Part shown: in pieces, positions 53,311 to 64,000 of the stretch
Numbering within the stretch: the first letter of the stretch is position 1
How the letters are laid out: each line of letters begins with the position of its first letter
Assembly: GCF_024721995.1 (NCBI RefSeq)
Contig: NZ_JANQBC010000012.1
Span: forward strand, 152,522 to 216,521
Source of the DNA: Paenibacillus radicibacter
GTDB lineage: Bacteria > Bacillota > Bacilli > Paenibacillales > NBRC-103111
Reading direction: 5' to 3'
Length of the DNA stretch: 64,000 nt
Position numbers and translations under genes: made by a program
The notes under the pieces: model-generated
Database searches by the model: none
The model's input: the letters and a program-made list of their open reading frames with translations, nothing else
Told to the model about the DNA's origin: nothing

Positions 53311-53525
53311 CAAAAAGAGCCCCGAAGGGCTCTTCCTGGCCGGTGTTGTTAAGTTCAGTACACCATTTCATTTGCTTGCTGTATACCTATCTGGCCTCAT
53401 CTGTGTCTACTTACACTAACGTGTCTTTAGCACATCGCCCTCCAGCTAAGATTCACAAGTTTACGAAAGATCACTTCGGTATTTGCTCACGTCGTTCAAC
53501 GGAACCACACCTCTCTTTTCACCGA
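53311..53525 (-). ncRNA. csfG: forespore small RNA, probably CsfG-like
   Basis: A sigma-F/G type promoter (TGAATA-N17-CATACTA) ends at 53532. About 215 bases later a classic terminator (AGAGCCC TTCG GGGCTCT then UUUUUG, 53311-53334) closes the unit. In between no frame longer than about a dozen codons has a ribosome binding site. Hairpins such as GTGCTAAAGACACG and a pyrimidine/purine-rich middle are seen. Size, forespore promoter and position beside SASP genes fit CsfG, the sRNA conserved in spore formers. I cannot confirm identity without an Rfam model. Confidence 0.6.
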
Positions 53526-53531
53526 CAAGTA

Positions 53532-53561
53532 TAGTATGTCCGCATCATTCGACATTATTCA
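53532..53561 (-). promoter_or_regulatory. sigma-F/sigma-G forespore promoter
   Basis: TGAATA, 17-base spacer, CATACTA on the minus strand. This matches the forespore consensus closely and does not resemble a sigma-A promoter. Confidence 0.8.
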
Positions 53562-53584
53562 TGATTGTTGAAAAATAATTCAGT

Positions 53585-53734
53585 TTAACCCTCACCATTC
53601 TTGTGGTGAGTATGATTACGATTCTTCACTTTATGGGAACCCGACAACGGCTCCATCGGTCCACTTGTTTCACGCTCTTTATTACGCTGACTGCCTTCTG
53701 GCGCGCCAGTAGCAACAGACTTAGGCTTGGACAT
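53585..53734 (-). CDS. sspP: small acid-soluble spore protein P
   Basis: This 49-residue basic protein contains [20 protein letters not shown], which matches the C-terminal half of Bacillus SspP ([20 protein letters not shown]). SspP is a minor protein of the spore core made in the forespore. GGGAGG lies seven bases before the ATG. The 3' end forms a hairpin with its own coding sequence (CTCACCACAAG / CTTGTGGTGAG region), possibly the terminator. It is adjacent to another short basic gene and to the forespore RNA. Confidence 0.88.
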   Translation of the reverse strand: [49 protein letters not shown]

Positions 53735-53783
53735 GTGCACACCTCCCTCTATGCTAATTCATAAACGTACAGCCTTGTAAAGC

Positions 53784-53930
53784 CTACTCCTCGTGGTTCA
53801 CCAAGTCTTGGTGACGACGATCATTCGTATGCTGTTGACGCTGCTGAGCACCATGAGCACCAACATCAGGCTGGTTCAGATCCTTTACGACATTTTGCAA
53901 ATTCTTATCTCTAGATTTAGACTTCGTCAT
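53784..53930 (-). CDS. small hydrophilic protein, possible spore protein
   Basis: This 48-residue protein begins MTKSKSRDKNLQNVVKDLNQ and continues GAHGAQQRQQHTNDRRHQ. It is rich in Gln, His, Asn and Arg and has no Cys or Trp. GGAGG lies seven bases before the ATG. Composition and position (49 bases before sspP) suggest another minor small acid-soluble spore protein, but I do not recognise the family. Confidence 0.7.
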   Translation of the reverse strand: MTKSKSRDKNLQNVVKDLNQPDVGAHGAQQRQQHTNDRRHQDLVNHEE

Positions 53931-53933
53931 TGG

Positions 53934-54281
53934 TTAGCCTCCATGGGTAAGATCACGCAGCGCTTGCGCACATTCATGAATGTGTCGTACATCGGTCTGG
54001 ATCAACTCTTGCACGATATCCGAATGCTCATCAATGTGCTCACGATCTCGCTCAACATCAACTAGATCGACCTTTACTTCACGTGAGTCCACGTACGTAC
54101 ACTTGAAATCGAATGTATACGAACTTCGTCCTTCATTGACCATATGCACCCTTACCGTTTGGTCGTCGTGCTCATCTGCCCACACTTTTGCATGATCCGA
54201 ATTTGGCATATGCTTCGGAAGCTCTTCTGCCCAAGCATGAGCAAGCTGCTCCCCTCGAATTGCAGGTTTATCCATTGTCAT
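53934..54281 (-). CDS. conserved hypothetical protein in the sporulation cluster
   Basis: This 115-residue acidic soluble protein begins MTMDKPAIRGEQLAHAWAEELP. It contains a beta-rich centre (TVRVHMVNEGRSSYTFDFKCTYVDSREVKVDLVDVE) and ends in a His-rich helix (DVRHIHECAQALRDL). I do not recognise the family. ATG 54281 or 54275 may be used after GGAGG. It ends three bases before the next small gene, so the two are probably co-transcribed. Confidence 0.65.
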   Translation of the reverse strand: MTMDKPAIRGEQLAHAWAEELPKHMPNSDHAKVWADEHDDQTVRVHMVNEGRSSYTFDFKCTYVDSREVKVDLVDVERDREHIDEHSDIVQELIQTDVRHIHECAQALRDLTHGG

Positions 54282-54353
54282 TACACCTCCGCACCATTTA
54301 ACATGCGTAGGTTTACATCGCTTTAACCGCACCTTCTTTTTACAAGTATTCGT

Positions 54354-55277
54354 CTATTCCACCGTCGTCTCCAATACCGTAAGTGTATTCGTATACGTAT
54401 TCAAGTTTACAATCGCCCCAATAGGAATTGACGCTTTAAAGTAACCGTGACTTGAGGCTAGGTGTGTCATTAACGGCTTACCTAGCGGCATAAGAAACCC
54501 GTATAATAACTGCCCATAATCTATACCATATGCTTGCTCACAGTTTGAGCACTCCCCCATCACAATACCAATACAGTCATTGAACTTCCCCGCCAATCGC
54601 AATTGACTTAAATAACGATACACCGTATTTACGGGTTCATGAGTCTCTTCTAAGAATAAGATTTTACCGCGTGTATCCACATCGAATGGTGTACCTAATA
54701 ACCCCACAAAAGAAGTTAAATTGCCACCAACTATAGGGCCCGTTACATTGCCTGGAATCCAACTTTGTGTTGGTGGAATTTCTGGAGGATTCTGAATCAG
54801 TCTTGGTGCTTGCAACGTCGATGTCGCGGCAAAAAACTGATCAAAGTTATAGGCAGGTGTCGTCATCCTAAAATCAATTAGCATCAGACTGTTAAAGCAA
54901 ACTAAATCCGCATACTCGTACAACGCTTGCAGCAATGCAGTAATATCACTAAATCCAGATACAATTTTGGGATGATCATGTATAAAAGCATAGTCCAAGT
55001 AAGGTAGAATATCCGATACCCCAACCCCGCCTCGAGTTGCCAAAATAAGCGTAACCTCGTCATCTGCAAACATTTGCATCAAATCCGATGCTCGATTAAG
55101 TGCTGAGCTAGCTAGAAAACCATTGTCGGCATACACATGCTTCCCAAGCTTCACTTTGAACCCCATTTGCATCAGTACTTCTATTCGACTATTTATCGTC
55201 TGTGCGTCAAGTGGACTGCCTAATGTGACAATCCCAATCGTATCACCTGGCTTTAGCATCGGTGCCTTGATTGCCAT
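54354..55277 (-). CDS. S66 family peptidase (LD-carboxypeptidase/MccF type)
   Basis: This 307-residue serine peptidase resembles LdcA, which trims L,D-linked D-Ala from muropeptides, and MccF, which cleaves microcin C-like nucleotide peptides. The nucleophile is the Ser in VSGFSDITAL. The Glu of the triad is in ILFLEETHEP and the His in SSHGYFKASIPIGA. ATRGGVGVSDILPYLD is the usual oxyanion region. It lies alone after tRNA-Ser. Which of the two activities applies is not decidable here. Confidence 0.88.
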   Translation of the reverse strand: MAIKAPMLKPGDTIGIVTLGSPLDAQTINSRIEVLMQMGFKVKLGKHVYADNGFLASSALNRASDLMQMFADDEVTLILATRGGVGVSDILPYLDYAFIHDHPKIVSGFSDITALLQALYEYADLVCFNSLMLIDFRMTTPAYNFDQFFAATSTLQAPRLIQNPPEIPPTQSWIPGNVTGPIVGGNLTSFVGLLGTPFDVDTRGKILFLEETHEPVNTVYRYLSQLRLAGKFNDCIGIVMGECSNCEQAYGIDYGQLLYGFLMPLGKPLMTHLASSHGYFKASIPIGAIVNLNTYTNTLTVLETTVE

Positions 55278-55353
55278 TTACATAACCCCATTTCCGTACA
55301 ATAAGCATCTCTATTACAAAATATGAGTCATGTGCCCATTTTGCTCATCCCAA

Positions 55354-55383
55354 ATAAAAAAAGCCCAACCATGACGGCTGGAC
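55354..55383 (-). terminator. terminator downstream of serS-tRNA-Ser
   Basis: GUCCAGCC / GGUUGGGC (minus strand, two G-U pairs) with a five-base loop, followed by seven U. It closes the transcript that begins before serS or tRNA-Ser. Confidence 0.8.
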
Positions 55384-55534
55384 TTCTTTTAAGAGGGTGA
55401 GATGCCCTCACGCTCGGGACTGCAATGTAACGCTACTGAAGCTTATGCTCCGACGTCCCTACTCCCGTGGGTTCTCATCCCTATAGATGCAACAAAGGAG
55501 CGAACTAAGTTCGCTCCTTTGTCTGTGGTTTGTA
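55384..55534 (-). ncRNA. structured RNA tail between tRNA-Ser and the terminator (uncertain)
   Basis: No gene is supported here. The 150 bases contain a perfect 14-base-pair hairpin with a three-base loop at 55492-55522 (ACAAAGGAGCGAAC / GTTCGCTCCTTTGT) and a small stem GAGGG / CCCTC at 55393-55409. This may be only the processed 3' tail of the tRNA transcript or a small RNA of its own. Confidence 0.3.
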
Positions 55535-55619
55535 CGGAGAGGGTGGGATTCGAACCCACGGAGGCTTGCACCTCGGCGGTTTTCAAGACCGCTGCCTTAA
55601 ACCACTCGACCACCTCTCC
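55535..55619 (-). tRNA. tRNA-Ser (anticodon UGA)
   Basis: A complete class II tRNA of 85 bases with acceptor stem GGAGAGG / CCTCTCC and discriminator G. The anticodon arm reads GCGGTCTTGAAAACCGC (anticodon TGA). It has a long variable arm and T arm GTGGGTTCGAATCCCAC. The 3' CCA is not encoded. It lies 86 bases after serS, whose product charges it. Confidence 0.97.
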
Positions 55620-55705
55620 ATAAAAGCACAAGGATGAGTGATTCTTCCTCATGCAGTGACAAAATGTATTATAGCATAACAGTTACAATATAATCAACCG
55701 TTATT

Positions 55706-57022
<1,317 letters not shown>

Positions 57023-57091
57023 TTAATTTATTTTTTCTTACAAAGGTAAGTGACGAGGTACGATTTCGCTCATACCCCCTGACTTACGAAC

Positions 57092-57127
57092 AAGCACCCC
57101 CCACTCATAAGAGCGGAGAAAGTGCTT
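57092..57127 (-). terminator. possible terminator of pdxST
   Basis: AAGCAC ... GTGCTT with an inner CTC/GAG pairing lies 17 bases past pdxT. The U tract is poor, so the assignment is weak. Confidence 0.4.
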
Positions 57128-57143
57128 ATTCATTAGATACGAT

Positions 57144-57707
57144 CTATTTTACCATATTTATAAAATATGTGTGCATCGCATAATCATCTGTCAGCTCTGG
57201 ATGGAAGGATGCCGCCAGCAAGTTGCCTTGACGCGCTGCTACGATCTGTTCGTTGTACGTCGCAAGCACTTCAACACCTTCGCCCACTTCCTCAATGAGC
57301 GGCGCACGAATGAATACTGCCCTCACAGGCTCTTCAATTCCCGCTACCGTCAAATCCGCCTCAAAGCTTTCCCTCTGTCTGCCGAACGCATTGCGAGCAA
57401 CACGCATATTCATTAGACCTAGGTGTGACCAATCCTGACCTGCAACTTCACCCGCAAGTAGAATCATGCCTGCACATGTACCGAAAATCGGCTTACCAGC
57501 TGCAGCGAAAGCCTGAAGGGCATCCACAAATCCATACAGATTCATGAGTTTGCCCATTGTCGTGCTTTCCCCGCCAGGTAAGATAATGCCGTCTATGTCA
57601 TCTAACTGCTCGACCTTCTTCACGATAACGCCTTCTGCACCCGCAAGCTCAATCAATCGAATATGCTCCGCGACTGCCCCTTGCAAGGCTAACACACCAA
57701 TTTTCAT
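57144..57707 (-). CDS. pdxT: pyridoxal 5'-phosphate synthase glutaminase subunit
   Basis: PdxT releases ammonia from glutamine and passes it to PdxS. The 187-residue class I amidotransferase has the [12 protein letters not shown] loop, the nucleophile Cys in [12 protein letters not shown] and the His-Glu pair in [10 protein letters not shown]. It begins 47 bases after pdxS, as in the usual pdxST operon. Confidence 0.97.
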   Translation of the reverse strand: MKIGVLALQGAVAEHIRLIELAGAEGVIVKKVEQLDDIDGIILPGGESTTMGKLMNLYGFVDALQAFAAAGKPIFGTCAGMILLAGEVAGQDWSHLGLMNMRVARNAFGRQRESFEADLTVAGIEEPVRAVFIRAPLIEEVGEGVEVLATYNEQIVAARQGNLLAASFHPELTDDYAMHTYFINMVK

Positions 57708-57754
57708 ACCGATCTACCTTTCCTATTAAGCTCAGCCAAGATGCATACCTCGTA

Positions 57755-58636
57755 TTACCAACCGCGGTCTTGCATGCGCTCAGCAGCTTGAAGCTTGGAA
57801 ATTTCGATCCCTTTCATTGGTGTACCCAAGTTCTTAGATACTTCCACGATCAAGCCGTAGTCCGTGTAGTGAGTTGTCGCTTGTACGATTGCTTTTGCGA
57901 ACTTCTCTGGATTATCGGATTTGAAGATACCCGATCCTACGAACACACCGTCAGATCCAAGGTGCATCATAAGCGCAGCATCTGCTGGATTTGCTACACC
58001 ACCTGCAGCAAAGTTTACAACTGGCAATTTACCCGTCTCGTGTACTTGCAGGACTAGCTCATAGGGAGCGCCTAAGTTCTTCGCTTCAGTCATTAGCTCA
58101 TCTTTGCTCATCACTTGAATTCTACGAATTTGAGCTTGTACCGTACGCATATGACGTACTGCTTCCACGATATTACCTGTTCCTGGCTCGCCTTTTGTAC
58201 GGATCATCGATGCGCCTTCGCCAATACGTCTAAGCGCTTCACCAATGTCTTTTGCACCGCAAACGAATGGTACAGTGAATTCACTCTTGTTAATATGGAA
58301 AACTTCATCCGCAGGCGTTAATACTTCACTCTCATCAATGTAGTCTACGCCCATCGCTTCAAGCATTTTTGCTTCCACATAATGACCAATTCTAGCTTTC
58401 GCCATAACCGGAATAGAAACGACCTTCATTACTTCTTCCATAATTGTCGGATCACACATACGTGCAACACCGCCAGCAGCGCGAATGTCTGATGGAACGC
58501 GCTCAAGTGCCATTACTGCTACCGCACCTGATGCTTCAGCGATTTTCGCCTGTTCCGCATTCATAACGTCCATAATGACGCCGCCTTTTTGCATTTCAGC
58601 CATTCCTCTTTTAACGCGAGATGTACCTGTTTCCAT
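57755..58636 (-). CDS. pdxS: pyridoxal 5'-phosphate synthase synthase subunit
   Basis: PdxS condenses ribose 5-phosphate, glyceraldehyde 3-phosphate and ammonia to PLP. The 293-residue barrel shows [16 protein letters not shown], the [14 protein letters not shown] lysine region, the second lysine in [12 protein letters not shown] and the phosphate-binding [15 protein letters not shown]. The frame is open to 58669, but AGGGGG precedes the ATG at 58636. PLP made here serves GlyA among others. Confidence 0.97.
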   Translation of the reverse strand: METGTSRVKRGMAEMQKGGVIMDVMNAEQAKIAEASGAVAVMALERVPSDIRAAGGVARMCDPTIMEEVMKVVSIPVMAKARIGHYVEAKMLEAMGVDYIDESEVLTPADEVFHINKSEFTVPFVCGAKDIGEALRRIGEGASMIRTKGEPGTGNIVEAVRHMRTVQAQIRRIQVMSKDELMTEAKNLGAPYELVLQVHETGKLPVVNFAAGGVANPADAALMMHLGSDGVFVGSGIFKSDNPEKFAKAIVQATTHYTDYGLIVEVSKNLGTPMKGIEISKLQAAERMQDRGW

Positions 58637-58786
58637 TCCCCAATACCCCCTGCTCCATATGTGCAACATCCATCGTCAGAATAATCTACCGATAGTGAAC
58701 TTCTAAACACACATTTTACATGAACGCCTATTTTTATACAACCATTATTCCAGTATTTGAAGTGATATATGACACACTATTTCCCA

Positions 58787-60094
58787 CTAGAATAAGCTTT
58801 TAATGTCCGAGAATAGGTTTGAGAAGAAGTTACCAATTGCACGGAACATCAAACGCCACCAGCTTGCCTTTTCAACATCAGCATCTGCGATCAAATCAAC
58901 CGTTTGCGTGTGGTTTTTGTACGTAATTTTTGCTGTACCTAGCACATCACCTTTTTTAATTGGAGCTATACGCTTGCCTTCTTCTACAAGAGTCGTTTCC
59001 ACTTTAAACTCAGTTGCTGCTTCACCTTTTTGAACGATGTAGGATAGACCGTTTTTCGTTACAAGTGGAACTTCAAGTTCAACACCCTTAGTAACAGAAG
59101 CTACTTTTGCTTCATCAAGTGCAGTCTTCTCATTCACTAATTGTTTCTTTTCAAAATTGTTAAATCCATAGTCCATGAGTTTACGTGTCTCATCAAAACG
59201 CTTCGCTTCTGTCTTCGCGCCCATTACTACCGTAATTAAACGAAGTCCATTACGCTCAGCTGTACCCGTAAAGCACCAGCCAGCCTCGTCTGTATGACCT
59301 GTCTTCAGTCCATCAAGACCTTGGTAAGCGTAACCCTTACGGTACGTACTGTCTTTGTAGCCTTCAAGCATCCAGTTCCAGTTCGTCATTGGTGATTTGT
59401 CTGCCGGTCTCAACTTTTGCGATGTAATCTTCGTATAATTTAAAAGTTCCGGGTGATCCTTAAGTAAGTTTTGCGCTAAGATTCCAACGTCACGCGCTGT
59501 CATCAAGTTTTCGCCTGTATATGTTTTGGAGGCATACTCTTTCAGATCTTCACGATTTAGACCCGTGACATTGTTAAAAGAAGTCTTGTCCGACATTCCG
59601 ATTGCCTTAGCCTTATCATTCATCATTTTAACAAAATTGTCCTCTGAACCGCCTGCAATTCGCTCCGCAAGTGCAACCGAACCGTCATTACCGGAGTAAA
59701 TGGACATTAAGGCGAACATATCTTTTACAGGAAGCTTCTCGTTTTCTGCGATCATTTGACCAGAGCCAAGTACAGACGACGCATATTTGCTCGTGTTAAC
59801 TAGCTCGTCCCACGTAAGTTTGCCTTCTTTAATCGCGTCAAGTACAAGGTACTCTGTCATCATCTTCGTCATCGAAGCCGGCTCACGAGCCGCATCAGCA
59901 TTCTTTTCAAACAACACTTGACCAGATGTCGCATCAATAAGAATCGCTGATTCTGCTTCAATACTAAGCGGAGAGGATGCTACCTCCGCATTCGCAATCT
60001 TCGAGCCATTTATATTAAAAATGACCATTTGCAACATACAAAAAGTTAATACTAATGCAATCCTTTTTTTCCAATTTTTCTTCACAACACTCAC
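58787..60094 (-). CDS. dacA: D-alanyl-D-alanine carboxypeptidase (PBP5 type)
   Basis: This 435-residue low-molecular-weight penicillin-binding protein removes the terminal D-Ala of peptidoglycan stem peptides. A signal peptide (about residues 1-37), the active-site PASMTKMM (SxxK), YSGNDGS (SxN) and LKTGHTDEAG (KTG) are intact. A C-terminal beta domain and an amphipathic membrane anchor (WWRLMFRAIGNFFSNLFSDIKSLF region) follow. A GTG start is used. It lies between guaB and pdxS as in Bacillus. Confidence 0.95.
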   Translation of the reverse strand: MSVVKKNWKKRIALVLTFCMLQMVIFNINGSKIANAEVASSPLSIEAESAILIDATSGQVLFEKNADAAREPASMTKMMTEYLVLDAIKEGKLTWDELVNTSKYASSVLGSGQMIAENEKLPVKDMFALMSIYSGNDGSVALAERIAGGSEDNFVKMMNDKAKAIGMSDKTSFNNVTGLNREDLKEYASKTYTGENLMTARDVGILAQNLLKDHPELLNYTKITSQKLRPADKSPMTNWNWMLEGYKDSTYRKGYAYQGLDGLKTGHTDEAGWCFTGTAERNGLRLITVVMGAKTEAKRFDETRKLMDYGFNNFEKKQLVNEKTALDEAKVASVTKGVELEVPLVTKNGLSYIVQKGEAATEFKVETTLVEEGKRIAPIKKGDVLGTAKITYKNHTQTVDLIADADVEKASWWRLMFRAIGNFFSNLFSDIKSLF

Positions 60095-60159
60095 TTCATT
60101 CCCACTCTCCTACTATTTAGTATCAGATTTAGATTATATTTTACCATACCCCCATATGC

Positions 60160-60201
60160 AAAAAAAAGAAAGCAAGGATTCGACATCAAATCCCTGCTTT
60201 C
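60160..60201 (-). terminator. terminator of guaB
   Basis: GAAAGCAGGGATT / AATCCTTGCTTTC followed by eight U on the minus strand, 21 bases past the guaB stop. Confidence 0.92.
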
Positions 60202-60221
60202 TATATCCAATTATTTCTATT

Positions 60222-61757
<1,536 letters not shown>

Positions 61758-61823
61758 GCATATCTCGCCAGCGTTTTAATTACAGAAAATTCAGTTTTAA
61801 TAAAGACTTCTTGCTATCCCATT

Positions 61824-63011
61824 TTATTTAAAAGAGTACTTGCACTGTGAATTCCATAATAGAAATTCATCGATACCCATTTCATGTGCTGCTTTAATCT
61901 GTTCTCGTATATCGGTTTCCGTATAAGGTCGGACAGGCTTAATCCAATATGCAGTAAAATCCTGCAGCCACGGCCGTATTACAGCCCCCTTCTTGCCCTG
62001 AGCGGTTAGTTTATCATTGGACTTAATCGCATCGCTAAGAGCCTGTTTAATAAGCGCATAGGGCTGAGAATTAGGATTACCAATCCCATAGAACCCTTTG
62101 TTATAGTGTGAAGGGTAAATCATCGGTGATATCACATCTAGTGTTGGACTTAGCTTGTACCAATCCTGACCGATCCCACCATCTTGTGTCGTAAAAGTTG
62201 TTAGCCCAAACACATCGGCAGATACATGTGTGTGTGGTCCTAACTCTTTTTGTGCATAGTCGATAAAAGCAGCAATTGTCTCTGCCTTCGATCTTCCATC
62301 CGTTACGCCAAAATCTACTTCACGGTCTACCCTTTTACCGTTCTCCGGAAAACGTACATAATCGAACTGAACTTCATCAAACCCGTGAGCTACAGCTTCT
62401 TTGGCAATATCCAAGTTATAACGCCAGTTCTCTTGCTTATATGGATTGAGCCAACGAGCTCCCTTTCGATCTTTCCATATCGTGCCGTCCTCTTTTTTAA
62501 CCATTGCGTATTCTGGGCGCTTTTTCGTCATAAATGAATCCTTAAACACCACAATTCTCGCAATCAAATAAATTCCTTTATCCTTCAAAGACTTAATTAA
62601 TGTATTAGGATCCTTAATTACCGGATTAACATCTGCCCCAATCTCATTAACAAGGTTTACATTGGAATCATACATGACTTGACCCATGTCCGACTTCACA
62701 TCAATTACCATCGTATTTAAACCATGCGTTTTCATCATCGTTAGAAGAGAATCTAGCTTCTTCCCTTGTGTAACATAAGCCGAAACATAGATTCCCTTAA
62801 CTACAGGGCGCTCTTTCTTCGCGGTTGCAGTAAATTGCTGCCCCATGCGCTCCTCAGGAGTTAGTTGTGCCTCTTGTTGTTGATTAATTTTAATTGGTTT
62901 ATTCTGATCCGATTCAGCTTTTGGACGATTAAGCGAGCAACCAGATAGCAACAGAACCAGAACAAGAGATGCTGCTAACCAATTATGTTTATGTATTGTA
63001 AATGTTCTCAT
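61824..63011 (-). CDS. lipoprotein with DUF4015-type putative glycoside hydrolase domain
   Basis: This 395-residue lipoprotein has a signal peptide ending in the lipobox LLLSG-C, a Gln/Lys-rich linker and a TIM-barrel-like domain. Its conserved pieces include VKGIYVSAYVTQGKKLDSLL, TMVIDVKSDMGQVMYDS, GFDEVQFDYVRFPENG and ISPMIYPSHYNKGFYG. The DYVRFP/Asp and Glu residues resemble the active site of the putative GH family DUF4015; the substrate is unknown. AAGGAGG lies eight bases before the ATG at 63011. It lies between the rRNA operon and guaB. Confidence 0.85.
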   Translation of the reverse strand: MRTFTIHKHNWLAASLVLVLLLSGCSLNRPKAESDQNKPIKINQQQEAQLTPEERMGQQFTATAKKERPVVKGIYVSAYVTQGKKLDSLLTMMKTHGLNTMVIDVKSDMGQVMYDSNVNLVNEIGADVNPVIKDPNTLIKSLKDKGIYLIARIVVFKDSFMTKKRPEYAMVKKEDGTIWKDRKGARWLNPYKQENWRYNLDIAKEAVAHGFDEVQFDYVRFPENGKRVDREVDFGVTDGRSKAETIAAFIDYAQKELGPHTHVSADVFGLTTFTTQDGGIGQDWYKLSPTLDVISPMIYPSHYNKGFYGIGNPNSQPYALIKQALSDAIKSNDKLTAQGKKGAVIRPWLQDFTAYWIKPVRPYTETDIREQIKAAHEMGIDEFLLWNSQCKYSFK

Positions 63012-63515
63012 CCTACCCGCCTCCTTGCAGGTAGTATGTACATGATGGGAATCAGAGTTGTAATCGGTAATTGTACTTTTTAATGGATATAAGGAGAACA
63101 ATTACCAGTCCTATTTTTGAATAAAAGTGGGATTGTATAGCAAGTAACTCAAACATGCCTCTTTTCAACTTTATTAAATAAACTACCAGCTGAATTGTAC
63201 ATATTGAACTCCATCTAATATTTATTACTGTTGTTCATCAAAGCAGAATCATAATTGCCTATATATTCCCTTATAAAACTTATAAAAATGCTTCATATTT
63301 TATGTGATCGTTAGACGATTGGAAATTAAGAAGACTCTTGTTTTAAAAAGTAAACCTACTACCATCTTATCCGAACAAATTCATTTCCAATTTTAAGCTG
63401 TGCTACTTCAATAAATTTACAACAATCCGAAAAAATACACTCAATAAATAACCAATTATCTGCATCCTCAAACATTTTATTAACCACAATTAGCCTCTAT
63501 AACATGACCTAATAA
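63012..63515. other. AT-rich spacer between the rRNA operon and the DUF4015 lipoprotein gene
   Basis: About 500 bases of low-GC sequence with no coding frame, no recognised RNA and no strong inverted repeat. The lipoprotein gene's promoter must lie near its left end but no convincing pair of hexamers could be fixed. Confidence 0.6.
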
Positions 63516-63549
63516 CAAAAAAGAGTTGCTACTTATAAGAAGTAACAAC
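63516..63549 (-). terminator. second terminator of the rRNA operon
   Basis: GTTGTTACTT / AAGTAGCAAC followed by UCUUUUUUG on the minus strand, about 65 bases past the 5S gene. Confidence 0.8.
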
Positions 63550-63570
63550 ATATTTCTCTGCAAAACACAC

Positions 63571-63605
63571 AAAAAAGCTGCTACTCACAAGGAGTAACAG
63601 CTTTT
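63571..63605 (-). terminator. first terminator of the rRNA operon
   Basis: AGCTGTTACTC / GAGTAGCAGCT followed by six U, just after the 5S gene. It resembles the second terminator (both contain GTTACT and AGTAGCA), so the pair may be a duplication. Confidence 0.9.
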
Positions 63606-63613
63606 TCTCTTTT

Positions 63614-63730
63614 GCTCGGCAACGTCCTACTCTCCCAGGACCCTGCGGTCCAAGTACCATCGGCGCTGAAAGGCTTAACGGTCGTGTTCGAGATGGGTAC
63701 GTGTGGTTCCCTTTCGCCATCGTCACCAAA
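63614..63730 (-). rRNA. rrf: 5S ribosomal RNA
   Basis: The minus strand reads TTTGGTGACGATGGCGAAAG to GAGTAGGACGTTGCCGAGC, about 117 bases. It has the invariant CCCATCTCGAACACG-type loop and the CAGCGCCGATGGTA helix, matching Bacillota 5S rRNA. It is followed by two terminators. Confidence 0.96.
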
Positions 63731-63816
63731 CAAGTTAATTGTACAAGGCTTATGCCTTGAAAACTAGATGCGAATTGAAGTGTAAAGCAGTTTTACGAAT
63801 TAAATTCGTTATTTTA

Positions 63817-64000
<184 letters not shown>

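Noticed and set aside
55443..55652. 69-residue frame on the minus strand across tRNA-Ser
   Set aside because: It reads through the tRNA gene; the tRNA cloverleaf is complete.
63529..63729. 66-residue frame across the 5S rRNA region
   Set aside because: The sequence is 5S rRNA plus terminators.

Overview
The window reads as chromosomal DNA of an endospore-forming Bacillota, most likely Paenibacillus or a close relative (Paenibacillaceae). The evidence is spoIIR, sspP, a sigma-G type promoter, a T-box, a ZTP riboswitch, a PyrR attenuator, strong AGGAGG ribosome binding sites with frequent TTG/GTG starts, and Bacillus-like gene order. No phage, CRISPR array or insertion sequence was seen.

Right end: 23S-5S rRNA, then guaB, dacA, pdxS-pdxT, serS and tRNA-Ser, all read leftward. 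This is the gene order next to oriC in Bacillus, so the replication origin probably lies a short way beyond the right edge. Left end: atpF-E-B-I-Z, wecB, upp, glyA, ywlG, rpiB, ywlE, mntP, tsaC and spoIIR, again leftward. In Bacillus this block continues to prmC-prfA. Here prmC-prfA follow only after a rightward block of about 8 kb between spoIIR and prmC: an ABC exporter with a DesK/LuxR two-component system, dbpA, and codBA.

The middle is accessory. It holds ychF, a PilZ protein, tadA behind a cluster of DnaA boxes, two paralogous small membrane proteins flanking an AlkD-like protein, and a glycan locus (GH14 beta-amylase, sugar ABC importer, YesMN-type two-component system, GH26-like enzyme with a stalk domain). 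Next come a BcrA/lantibiotic-immunity type ABC transporter with an OmpR two-component system and a nucleoside operon (LacI regulator, ribokinase, nucleoside hydrolase, DcuC-type carrier). After these lie a stalk-domain protein, a YdjC deacetylase, a second T-box-controlled seryl-tRNA synthetase, an ECF sigma/anti-sigma operon, a sporulation cluster with a CsfG-like RNA, and an S66 peptidase.

Regulation that can be read directly: a ZTP riboswitch with promoter and terminator ahead of rpiB-ywlG-glyA; a promoter plus PyrR attenuator ahead of codBA; a promoter plus LacI operator ahead of the nucleoside operon; a promoter plus T-box ahead of the second serS; and a TGAATA-N17-CATACTA promoter ahead of the CsfG-like RNA. 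The most unusual items are a roughly 630-base nested palindrome packed with hairpins inside the sugar-importer operon, a pair of about 165-base long-hairpin repeats, an 88-base direct repeat flanking dbpA that doubles as a terminator, an apparent ATC start for the ECF sigma factor, and the DnaA-box cluster at tadA.
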